Source: Paracoccaceae bacterium (GTDB taxonomy: Bacteria; Pseudomonadota; Alphaproteobacteria; Rhodobacterales; Rhodobacteraceae). From it: 64,000 nt of DNA. The position numbers and the translations under genes are program-made. Below the pieces are notes generated by a model that was not told the origin of the DNA, did not search any database, and saw nothing but the letters and a program-made list of their open reading frames with translations. This document shows positions 34,963-42,328 of the stretch, piece after piece (position 1 is the stretch's first letter; every line of letters begins with the position of its first letter). The stretch lies in assembly GCA_009773375.1 (NCBI GenBank), contig WRPH01000017.1:18833-82832 (forward strand), given 5' to 3'.

Positions 34963-36222
34963 ATGCTGTCGCTGGACCATCCGCTGTGGCAAGCCGCACA
35001 CCGCCCGCTGTTCTTTTGCGCCGGGCTTGCCGCGCTCTTTGCGCCTGCGGTCTGGCTTTGGCCGGGCGGGCTGGTAGCCGATCCGCGGCACTGGCATCTG
35101 CATGAGCTGTTGTTCGGTATGGGAGGGGCTGCGGTGGGCGGTTACCTGCTGACCGCCGCGCCAAGCTGGACCGGGGCAGGCCGGGTTGGCCCGCAAAGCG
35201 TGCGCGCGCTGACGCTGCTGTGGCTTTTGGCGCGGCTTGCGCTGCCCTTGGCCGAAAGCCTGCCGTTCGTGCTGATCTTGACGATGGCACTGGCCTATTT
35301 CGCAGCGCTTGCGCTGATTTTGACCCGCCAGCTGATCGCGGCTCGGATTTGGCGGCGGCTGTGGCTGGTTGGTGCCATTGCCGGGCTGGCGCTGGGCGAT
35401 GCCGCCGTTCTGGCGGATACGCTGGGGCGGCGCGAAACAGCGCTCGACCCTTTGGCCCTGGTGCTGCTGTTTGCGGTTCTGATCAGCATCATCGGTGGGC
35501 GCGCTGTTCCCGCCTTCACGCGCAGTTGGCTGCAAACCACAGCGCCGCACAGACCTCTGTACGACAACAGGCTGCTGTCATTTGGGGCGCTGATCGCAAC
35601 GGCTCTGGGCGGAGGCATGGCTCTGGCCGGACAAACCACAGCTGCGGGGACGTGGCTGGTTTTGGCGGGCGTCTTGCACTGCCTGCGGCTGATCGGCTGG
35701 CAGGGTCTGCACACGCGGCATTATCCGGCATTGTTGCTGTTGCATCTGGCCTGGCTCTGGGTACCCGCTGGCTTGATCCTGATGGGCACAGCGATGCAGC
35801 ACCCGCAGGTTCTGCCAGTGGCAGCGGCGACACATAGCCTGACGATGGGGGCAATGGGCTCGATGATTCTGGCGATCGCGGGTCGGGCGTCGATGGCGCG
35901 GCAGGACGGCAGGCTGATTGCGGGGCAAGGACTTGTCTGGGCATTCGCGCTGGTCTGGCTGGCCACATTGCTGCGCGTTCTGACGCCATGCGTTCCCCGG
36001 AACTGGCCCGACCCGGTAATGCCAAGCGCAGCCCTGTGGATGCTGGGGTGGTCCATCTTCCTATGGGCCTTTCGCCCCGCGCTGCACGGCCCGCTCCCCT
36101 TCCCGATCCTCAGTGCACAGCGGGGCAAGACACCGCCCTCGTGCGAGCAGCCGCATGCTTTTGGGCAAACCGAACAGGCGCGCTTTGGCCGCATCGTCGA
36201 TGCACAAAGCAACCGCCGGTAA
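34963..36222 (+). CDS. nnrS: NnrS family membrane protein
   Basis: 419 residues with about 11-12 membrane helices. NnrS proteins protect against nitrosative stress and bind heme/copper. Signature areas are WHLHELLFGMGGAAVGGYLLTAAPSWTG, GRAVPAFTRSWL, GWQGLHTRHYPALLLLHLAWLWVP and ATHSLTMGAMGSMILA. ATG directly abuts the ric stop. The last 45 or so residues are polar and unlike the usual end, so the frame may run past a lost stop. Confidence 0.9.
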   Translation: MLSLDHPLWQAAHRPLFFCAGLAALFAPAVWLWPGGLVADPRHWHLHELLFGMGGAAVGGYLLTAAPSWTGAGRVGPQSVRALTLLWLLARLALPLAESLPFVLILTMALAYFAALALILTRQLIAARIWRRLWLVGAIAGLALGDAAVLADTLGRRETALDPLALVLLFAVLISIIGGRAVPAFTRSWLQTTAPHRPLYDNRLLSFGALIATALGGGMALAGQTTAAGTWLVLAGVLHCLRLIGWQGLHTRHYPALLLLHLAWLWVPAGLILMGTAMQHPQVLPVAAATHSLTMGAMGSMILAIAGRASMARQDGRLIAGQGLVWAFALVWLATLLRVLTPCVPRNWPDPVMPSAALWMLGWSIFLWAFRPALHGPLPFPILSAQRGKTPPSCEQPHAFGQTEQARFGRIVDAQSNRR

Positions 36223-36332
36223 AACCGGGGCGACCAGCCGCTGGCGGCCATTTCGGTTTTTGGATGGGAGTGCCGCGGCGCAGCCGGTCGAAAGAAAATC
36301 GGATAATCCTGCGCGCAGGCTGGCCTGTTTTG

Positions 36333-36755
36333 TCACTTCTTGTCGATCCGCAAGCGAAAAGCCAAGGCGGCCAGAATCAAGGGGTCCAGAATGATGACAA
36401 ACAGGATCCGCACGACATGATGCAGGGCCACGAAAGCCACATCTGCGTGAATGGCCAGCGCGATCAGACCCATTTCAGTCAGACCTCCGGGTGCCAGCGC
36501 CAGCAGGGCCTGATCAATCCTGACGCCCGTCAGACCCTGCATCGCCGATCCGGCACCAAAGGCAAGGCCCAGCGTCAACACCGTGGCCCCGACACTCAGG
36601 GCAGCGACCCGAACCAGGGTGCTTGGGCCGACCCCAAGAAATCGGCAACCAAGAAAGGTGCCCAGATCAATTGTGCCGTAGTGACCAGCACCGTCGGGGG
36701 CACACTTTGCGTGGCGCCGGTCATATGCAGCACCGTCAAAACAAGCAAAGGACCA
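36333..36755 (-). pseudogene. C-terminal remnant of a PF05145 (AbrB-type) membrane protein
   Basis: Two frames give the C-terminal half: LHMTGATQSVPPTVLVTTAQLI, then after a shift near 36640 GTFLGCRFLGVGPSTLVRVA, leading to LTLGLAFGAGSAMQG and LALAPGGLTEMGLIALAIHADVAFVALHHVVRIL. The last is the diagnostic APGGLxEM...ADVAFVxxHH(V)VRI end. The N-terminal half is missing; sequence of a GntR regulator takes its place at about 36755. Confidence 0.75.
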
Positions 36756-37172
36756 AGAAAGATCGGAGCCCCGTCGGCAAGACCCCGGCGCAACAGGCGA
36801 TGCACCGCCCGGCCTTCGGGCAGGCCAAGGGCTGCGGCCACTGCAGCGGTAGCAGCGACGACCGCATCGGACAGCTGCGCGCCAGCCAGGCCCCCCCCTG
36901 TTCCAGCAGGCTTTGCCGAAAGCGGGTGCGGTGCCCGATGTGATAGCTGATCAGCGGTGCCGCCTGCACAAAGGTGCCACGGCCCTGTTCCACGCGCAGC
37001 TTGCCGTCAACCGCAAGCGCCGCCACCGCACGCCGCCCGCTTGAAATGCCCGGCAAAGCGGCCCTTCCGTTGGAAATTGCGCCCCCGGAGCAAGCTGCCC
37101 GGCGAGGATATCCGCCGAAATCTGATCATGAATGATCTGCCAGCTGTCCCGTCCCCTTGCGCCCGATCCCTG
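36756..37172 (-). pseudogene. Truncated GntR/PhnF-type regulator
   Basis: Pieces in different frames match a phosphonate-type GntR regulator: WQIIHDQISADILAGQLAPG and FPTE at the start of the HTH, RRAVAALAVDGKLRVEQGRG and TFV at its end, HRTRFRQSLLEQG, and the UTRA start LGLPEGRAVHRLLRRGLADG. At least two frameshifts and loss of part of the HTH are evident, and the UTRA domain is cut at the joint with the PF05145 remnant. Not functional as read. Confidence 0.7.
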
Positions 37173-37316
37173 GATTCATTCGGATGACTCCGGGATACAG
37201 CCTGACCGTCGCGCTTATATGAAGAACCGGGGTGCAGGTGTAATGAAATCCGCTTGCCGAAATCTGTGCTGGCACCGCATGACCAATCAGGCACCAAAGG
37301 ATTTCAGGTGCTGGCC

Positions 37317-38210
37317 TCAGTGGCCAGGTGCCCCGGCCAACTCCCGCCCCACGAAATCCAGGAATGCCCGCGTTCTGCGCGCCAGTCGCCGCCCGATATA
37401 GACGGCATGGATGTCCAGTTGCGGGCCGCAGACCTGCGGCAGAACATGTTCGAGCCGCCCCGCATCCAGATCACCCTGCACCATGTAATCCGGGCAAAGT
37501 GCGACGCCTTCGCCTTCGACCGCCAGATCGCGGGCCAGACGGGCACTGTTGACCAGATAGGTGCCAGAGACACTGATCCGGTGCAACTGCCCGCCCGCTG
37601 TCAGTGGCCACGCCCCATCACCGCGCATGTTGGTGTCGCGGATGCAGCTGTGGCGGGCAAGGTCGCTCAGGTGTTCGGGACGGCCCGCAAGATCAAGATG
37701 GGCGGGTGAAGCCACCAGAAGCAGGCTGGTCTGGCCCAGCTTGCGGGCAATCAGGGCAGAGGTGTCCAGCCGCCCGATGCGAATGGCCACGTCGATGCCC
37801 TCTGCTGCCAGATCGACAAAGCGGTCGGACAATCGCAGGTCAACAACCAGATCGGGATATGGGGCGCGGAAGCGGCGCATCAGCCGCAGCACCTCAAGCT
37901 CGCCATAGGTGACAGGGGCCGAGACGCGCAGGGTGCCCGAAAGGCCGCGCCGCGCCTCGCGCAAGTCTCCGGTCATCTCGTCCAACTCGTTCAGCCAGTC
38001 GGGCGCACGGGCCATCAGCTGCTCGCCCGCAGCGGTCAAGCCAAGGCGGCGGGTGGTGCGGTGCAAAAGCTGGGTGCCAAGCTGCGCCTCAAGCTCGGCC
38101 ATGTATTTCGACGCCAGCTTGGGCGATATCCCCAGCCGCGCCGCAGCCCCCGAGAAAGAGCCCGTTTCGACCGAGGTCACAAAGACGCGGATGCCATCCA
38201 CCAGATCCAT
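37317..38210 (-). CDS. LysR-family transcriptional regulator
   Basis: 297 residues. An N-terminal LysR HTH (VFVTSVETGSFSGAAARLGISPKLASKYMAELEAQLGTQLLHRTTRRLGLT) is followed by a substrate-binding domain with VDLRLSDRFVDLAAEGIDVAIRIG. Start at 38210 by family length; the ORF runs much further upstream without meaning. It is divergent from the oxidoreductase gene at 38349 (138 bp gap) and is the natural candidate to control that five-gene operon. Confidence 0.93.
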   Translation of the reverse strand: MDLVDGIRVFVTSVETGSFSGAAARLGISPKLASKYMAELEAQLGTQLLHRTTRRLGLTAAGEQLMARAPDWLNELDEMTGDLREARRGLSGTLRVSAPVTYGELEVLRLMRRFRAPYPDLVVDLRLSDRFVDLAAEGIDVAIRIGRLDTSALIARKLGQTSLLLVASPAHLDLAGRPEHLSDLARHSCIRDTNMRGDGAWPLTAGGQLHRISVSGTYLVNSARLARDLAVEGEGVALCPDYMVQGDLDAGRLEHVLPQVCGPQLDIHAVYIGRRLARRTRAFLDFVGRELAGAPGH

Positions 38211-38348
38211 CGCCGCCCCATTCAGAACAATTTGGAGAAAGTCATACCACGTCTTCGCCATTTTCGCCAGAGTCAGCAAGGTGCATATTCCCGTCATGAC
38301 CAAAGCGGCCAGGGTGGCCGAAGCGGCCGCAAGATGGAGAGACAAATC

Positions 38349-38978
38349 ATGAAGATCGCGATCATCGGAACCGGCGGCATCGGCGCAGGGCTGGCTTCGG
38401 TTCTGGCAAACGGCAAAAACGAGGTCACTGTTTCTGACCGCAAGGGCGGCACGGAGGCGGCGACGAAACTGGCGGCACGCGGGCTGTCGGTGCGGGCGGC
38501 AGACCTGCGCCCGGCGGTTCAGGCCGCGGACGTGGTGATCCTGGCGCTGCCTTACGGCGCTGCGGCAGGACTGGCCGAAGTGGCCGATTTCGCCGGCAAG
38601 ATCGTGGTCGATGTGACCAACCCGGTGAAGGACGACTTCTCGGGCCTGCAACTTGGCCACAGCACCTCGGCCGCCGAAGAGATTGCCAAGGCGCTGTCGG
38701 GAGCCCGCGTTGTGAAGGCGTTCAACACGGTCTTTGCGCAGGTCTACGACCAGGGCCTCAGCTTCGGCGCAACCCCGGTGCAGACCTTCGTTGCCGCCGA
38801 TGATGCCGATGCCAAGGCCGCTGTGATCGCGCTGGCAAAAGACGCAGGCTTTGACGCCCGCGATGCCGGGCCGCTGTCGAACGCCCGCCATATCGAACCG
38901 CTCGCCTACCTCAATATCCAGTTCGGCTACATGCTGGGGCAAGGCACCCAGACAGCACCCGTCTGGCTTTCCCGTTAA
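38349..38978 (+). CDS. NAD(P)-binding oxidoreductase, F420H2:NADP reductase-like
   Basis: 209 residues with a Rossmann start MKIAIIGTGGIGAGLASVLA, VVILALPYGAAAGLAEV, VVDVTNPVKDD and VVKAFNTVFAQV, as in the NADPH-dependent F420 reductase family. Rhodobacteraceae are not known F420 users, so the true cofactor is probably a flavin or other acceptor. First gene of an operon with DoxX, a glutathione transferase, a dioxygenase and a hydrolase. Confidence 0.85.
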   Translation: MKIAIIGTGGIGAGLASVLANGKNEVTVSDRKGGTEAATKLAARGLSVRAADLRPAVQAADVVILALPYGAAAGLAEVADFAGKIVVDVTNPVKDDFSGLQLGHSTSAAEEIAKALSGARVVKAFNTVFAQVYDQGLSFGATPVQTFVAADDADAKAAVIALAKDAGFDARDAGPLSNARHIEPLAYLNIQFGYMLGQGTQTAPVWLSR

Positions 38979-39001
38979 TCTCACCCTGAAGGAATAAAAC
39001 A

Positions 39002-39406
39002 ATGATCGACCTCAAGACCGCCCCCCATGCCATCCTCGCGCTGCGCGTGACGACCGGTGCGCTGTTCCTGTTCCACGGCCTGGTAAAGCTGCTGGTGTTC
39101 ACCCCGGCCGGAACCGCTGGCTATTTTGAAAGCATCGGCCTGCCCGGAAGCTTGGGCTACCTGACCCTGCTGGTCGAGATCGCCGGTGGCCTTGCGTTGA
39201 TCCTGGGGATCAAGGCCCGGATCGTGTCGCTGGCGCTGGTGCCGGTGCTGCTGGGGGCCGCATGGTTTGGCCACGGCGCGTCCGGCTTCAACTGGTCCAA
39301 CCCGAACGGCGGCTGGGAATATCCGGTGATGTGGGCCATCGTGCAAGCTGCCCTCGCCGCGCTTGGCGACGGCTCCTATGCGCTGTTCCCGTCAAAGCGG
39401 GCCTGA
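39002..39406 (+). CDS. DoxX family membrane protein
   Basis: 134 residues with four membrane helices; RVTTGALFLFHGLVKLL, GYFESIGLPG and LTLLVEIAGGLALILGIKAR are typical of DoxX/DUF4267-like quinone-linked proteins. 23 bp after the preceding gene. The role is not defined. Confidence 0.88.
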   Translation: MIDLKTAPHAILALRVTTGALFLFHGLVKLLVFTPAGTAGYFESIGLPGSLGYLTLLVEIAGGLALILGIKARIVSLALVPVLLGAAWFGHGASGFNWSNPNGGWEYPVMWAIVQAALAALGDGSYALFPSKRA

Positions 39407-39464
39407 CCCCCACAATCGCCGCGCCCCCCCCCGGCGCGGCCACCCCACCCGAAGGAGACGCGAG

Positions 39465-40430
39465 ATGTTGGTGAACGGCACATGGACGACAGACTGGCAC
39501 CCGGTGCAGGCCAAGGATGGTGAAGGGCGCTTTGTCCGCCAGCAATCATCCTTCCGCAACTGGATCACCGCAGACGGCACACCTGGCCCCACCGGCAGCG
39601 GTGGCTTCAAGGCCGAGGCCGGGCGCTACCGGCTTTACGTCGCGCTGATCTGCCCCTGGGCCTCGCGCGCCCTGATCGCCCGCAAGCTGAAGGGGCTGGA
39701 GGATCTGATCGCCGTTACCGTGGTCAATCCGGTGCTGAGCGCTCAAGGCTGGGGCTTTGGCGGCTATCCGGGGGCAGAGCCAGACCCGTTGCACGGCGCG
39801 ACCCATCTGCACCAACTCTACACCCGCGCCGACGACGATTACACCGGACGCGCCACGGTGCCGGTCTTGTGGGACGAACAAACCGATACCATGGTCAGCA
39901 ACGAAAGCGCGGACATCGTGCGGATGTTCAACACCGCCTTTGCCGATCTGGTGCCGGGCAAGCCCGATCTATATCCCGCCGACCTTACCACCGACATCGA
40001 CGCGCTGAATGCCGAGGTCTATGACCGGCTGAACAATGGCGTCTACAAGGCCGGCTTCGCCTCCTCGCAAAGCGCCTATGACGAGGCGGTGGCAGGCGTC
40101 TTCGCCACGCTCGACCAACTGGAAGACCGCCTGACTGGCGACTACCTGTTCGGGAACCGCTTCACCGAGGCCGACATCCGCCTGTTCGTGACGCTGATCC
40201 GCTTCGATGCCGCCTATCATGGCCTGTTCAAGACCAACCTGCGCCGCATCGCCGATTATCCGGGCCTCGCGTCCTACATGAAGCGCGTGCTGCGCCTGCC
40301 CGGCGTGCGGGAAACCGTCAACCTCGACCATATCAAGGCCGGATATTACTCGATCACGGCGCTGAACCCCACCGGGATCGTGCCCATCGGTCCCGCCCAT
40401 GTTATCCAACTTCTGGAGTCCGTCAAATGA
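39465..40430 (+). CDS. Glutathione S-transferase, glutathionyl-hydroquinone reductase type
   Basis: 321 residues. The Xi-class/YqjG pattern is clear: catalytic Cys in YVALICPWASRALIARKLKGL, then VVNPVLSAQGWGF, LHQLYTRADDDYTGRATVPVLWDEQT, VSNESADIVRMFN and NRFTEADIRLFVTLIRFDAAYHGLFKTNLRRI. Such enzymes reduce glutathionyl-hydroquinones. GAAGGAG precedes ATG 39465. Overlaps the next gene (ATGA). Confidence 0.93.
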   Translation: MLVNGTWTTDWHPVQAKDGEGRFVRQQSSFRNWITADGTPGPTGSGGFKAEAGRYRLYVALICPWASRALIARKLKGLEDLIAVTVVNPVLSAQGWGFGGYPGAEPDPLHGATHLHQLYTRADDDYTGRATVPVLWDEQTDTMVSNESADIVRMFNTAFADLVPGKPDLYPADLTTDIDALNAEVYDRLNNGVYKAGFASSQSAYDEAVAGVFATLDQLEDRLTGDYLFGNRFTEADIRLFVTLIRFDAAYHGLFKTNLRRIADYPGLASYMKRVLRLPGVRETVNLDHIKAGYYSITALNPTGIVPIGPAHVIQLLESVK

Positions 40431-41215
40431 CCCTGCCCAGCCTGTTCCTCGCCCATGGCGCCCCCGACCTGCCCTATTCGCCCACGCCCGCACGCGCCTT
40501 CACCGAAAACCTCGGCGCGCAATATCCGGGCCTGCGTGCCATCCTCGTCATCTCTGCCCATTGGGAAGCGCGGCTGCCCACCATCGGCACCGCCCCCGCG
40601 CCGGAAACGATCTACGATTTCGGCGGCTTTGATGACCGGCTCTACAGCCTGACCTATCCCGCCCGCACCTCGCCGCCGGTGATCGCCGAGGTCGCAGCGG
40701 CGCTGGACGCCGCCGGCATCGCACATGCCAAAGACCCGGATCGCGGCTATGATCACGGCGTCTGGATCCCGCTGCTGCTGGCCTTCCCCAAGGCCGATGT
40801 GCCAGTGATTCAGCTGTCGCTGCGCCGGGGCGCGTCGGCGGCTGAAAACTACGCCATGGGTCAGGCGCTCGCCCCCCTGCGCGACAAGGGCGTGCTGATC
40901 GTCGGATCGGGTGCCACCGTGCACAACCTGCGCCAGATCGCCCGCGAGGGCACCCCCGCCCCCGACTGGGCGCGCACCTTCGACGACTGGATCGTGTCGG
41001 GCGTCGCAACGGGCGACACCGACCGCCTGCTCGGCTTTCCCACCGAAGCGCAGGGGGCGCGGCAGGCCCATCCCACCCCCGAACACCTGATGCCGCTGTA
41101 TGTCGCCCTTGGCGCAGGCGGCGGGCGTGGCCGCGCGCTGCATCGCAGCTTCTCCTGGGGGTCAATCGGCATGACCAGCTTTGCCTTTGGCGAACCTGAA
41201 ACGGCAGCCGCATGA
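40427..41215 (+). CDS. Extradiol ring-cleavage dioxygenase, DODA/YgiD type
   Basis: 262 residues of the class III extradiol family: SLFLAHGAPD (metal His), ILVISAHWEA, YDFGGFDDRLYSLTYPA, GYDHGVWIPLLLAFPKADVPVIQLSL and GSGATVHNLRQI. It probably opens a catechol-like ring. Coupled by ATGA on both sides to the transferase and the hydrolase. Confidence 0.92.
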   Translation: MTLPSLFLAHGAPDLPYSPTPARAFTENLGAQYPGLRAILVISAHWEARLPTIGTAPAPETIYDFGGFDDRLYSLTYPARTSPPVIAEVAAALDAAGIAHAKDPDRGYDHGVWIPLLLAFPKADVPVIQLSLRRGASAAENYAMGQALAPLRDKGVLIVGSGATVHNLRQIAREGTPAPDWARTFDDWIVSGVATGDTDRLLGFPTEAQGARQAHPTPEHLMPLYVALGAGGGRGRALHRSFSWGSIGMTSFAFGEPETAAA

Positions 41216-41787
41216 AACGCCACATCTGCCTGCACGGCGTCGGCGGCACCGGCGCGTCGATGCGGCCTCTGGCCGATGCCTTGGGCCTGACCGTTCCGGC
41301 GCATTGCCCCGACGGGCCGGAGCCCTTCGACATGGGGCCGGGCCGTCAATGGTTCTCGGTCAACGGCGTGACCGAAGCCAACCGTCCCGCCCGCATCGCA
41401 GCAGCCATGCCCGCCTTCATCCGGGCCCTCGAAGCCTTTGGCGATCCGCGCGACAGCCTGCTGATCGGATTTTCACAAGGCGCAATCATGGCCCTGCACG
41501 CGGTGGCCGCAGGGCTTCCCGTCGCGGGCGTCTTCGCCCTCTCCGGCCGCCTTGCCGGGCCGATTGCGCCCCGCGCCGACTGGCCAGCAATCACCCTTCT
41601 GCACGGCAGCGCAGACAGGGTCATGCCAGCTGCCATCGCCCACGCAACCGAAACCTGGTTGAAAGATGCCGGGGCAAAACCAGCGCTGCAAATCTTTGAT
41701 GGGCTCGGCCACAGCATCGATGACCGGACACTGGCAGCGATCCGCAACGGGCTTGGCGGGGTCATGGCCCCGGACGGCCCTGCATGA
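41212..41787 (+). CDS. Alpha/beta-hydrolase (carboxylesterase/phospholipase type)
   Basis: 191 residues. Nucleophile in GFSQGAIMALH, Asp in GSADRVMP and His in GLGHSIDD form the triad. Last gene of the operon, overlapping the dioxygenase by ATGA, so it may act on the ring-opened product. Two 17-bp repeats follow. Confidence 0.87.
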   Translation: MKRHICLHGVGGTGASMRPLADALGLTVPAHCPDGPEPFDMGPGRQWFSVNGVTEANRPARIAAAMPAFIRALEAFGDPRDSLLIGFSQGAIMALHAVAAGLPVAGVFALSGRLAGPIAPRADWPAITLLHGSADRVMPAAIAHATETWLKDAGAKPALQIFDGLGHSIDDRTLAAIRNGLGGVMAPDGPA

Positions 41788-41800
41788 TGCCCCGCGCCTG

Positions 41801-41834
41801 TATGCAGATCGGCCCTGTACGCAGATCGGCCCTG
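41801..41834 (+). repeat. 17-bp tandem duplication after the hydrolase gene
   Basis: TATGCAGATCGGCCCTG and TACGCAGATCGGCCCTG lie head to tail, differing at one base. No function is evident. Confidence 0.85.
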
Positions 41835-41884
41835 CAGGCTTGAGGTGCCCCCTGTTCGGATCAGCAACGTGGCAAGATCAGCGG

Positions 41885-42010
41885 ATGGGCAAGCAAGATC
41901 GGTTTGCCGACGCGTTCAAGCGGGAAACGGTTGCACAGGGTGTCGAGCGCGGGCACGCAGTCAGCGATACTGCTGATCGGCTCGGGATCAGCACCAGGTC
42001 GCCTCTATAG
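41885..42010 (+). pseudogene. IS3-family transposase OrfA remnant
   Basis: ATG 41885 opens 41 codons beginning MGKQDRFADAFKRETVAQ and continuing HAVSDTADRLGISTRS, the usual OrfA helix-turn-helix start (DxFKREAV...VAxRLGIS). The frame then ends; orfB and clear terminal repeats are absent. A truncated insertion sequence. Confidence 0.7.
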
Positions 42011-42239
42011 ATGCAAGGCGCTGTAGTCGAAACCTGTTGGGGTGCGCCTCACCGAGGCAGCGGCATCCTGAAAAACGACCGCCCCGCATGTTGCGCGCGA
42101 ATCCTCCCGTTTGCGGCTTGCAGGCAGACCGCCGCCGGGCAGCAGGTTCATCCGGGATCGTCGGGCCATGGTTTCCGTGCACGCGATGTGCCGGTTTCTG
42201 CTGCTGCATGTCAGCGGGTTTCACGCATGCCCGCCACAT
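42011..42239. other. Non-coding stretch between IS remnant and repeat element
   Basis: No convincing gene on either strand. It lies downstream, on the minus strand, of the TTGAC of the repeat element, so it could be a short untranslated transcript, but nothing more supports this. Confidence 0.4.
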
Positions 42240-42320
42240 CGCAAATCGTTAAAAATTGATTAACACGACACAGTCAACACACTGTTATATAATGATAAAA
42301 AAAGGTCCCGAGTTGGGACC
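42240..42320 (-). repeat. Dispersed intergenic element, copy 2
   Basis: Minus-strand reading: hairpin GGTCCC-AACTC-GGGACC (42320-42304), T7, TTATATA, TTGAC, then TTAA-N7-TTAAC (TTAA blocks at 42249-42252 and 42260-42263). It aligns without gaps to 1582-1662. The hairpin with its T run (42297-42320) serves as terminator for imuA-imuB-dnaE2, nine bases after the dnaE2 stop. Confidence 0.75.
42297..42320 (-). terminator. Terminator of dnaE2
   Basis: Six-bp GC-rich stem with 5-base loop followed on the minus strand by seven T residues. Confidence 0.85.
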
Positions 42321-42328
42321 ACCCCGTT

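Noticed and set aside
38211..39002. Long N-terminal extension of the LysR gene
   Set aside because: Antisense to the divergent reductase; LysR length and HTH position fix the start at 38210.
42011..42259. 82-codon frame after the IS3 remnant
   Set aside because: No RBS, no family, and it runs into the repeat element.
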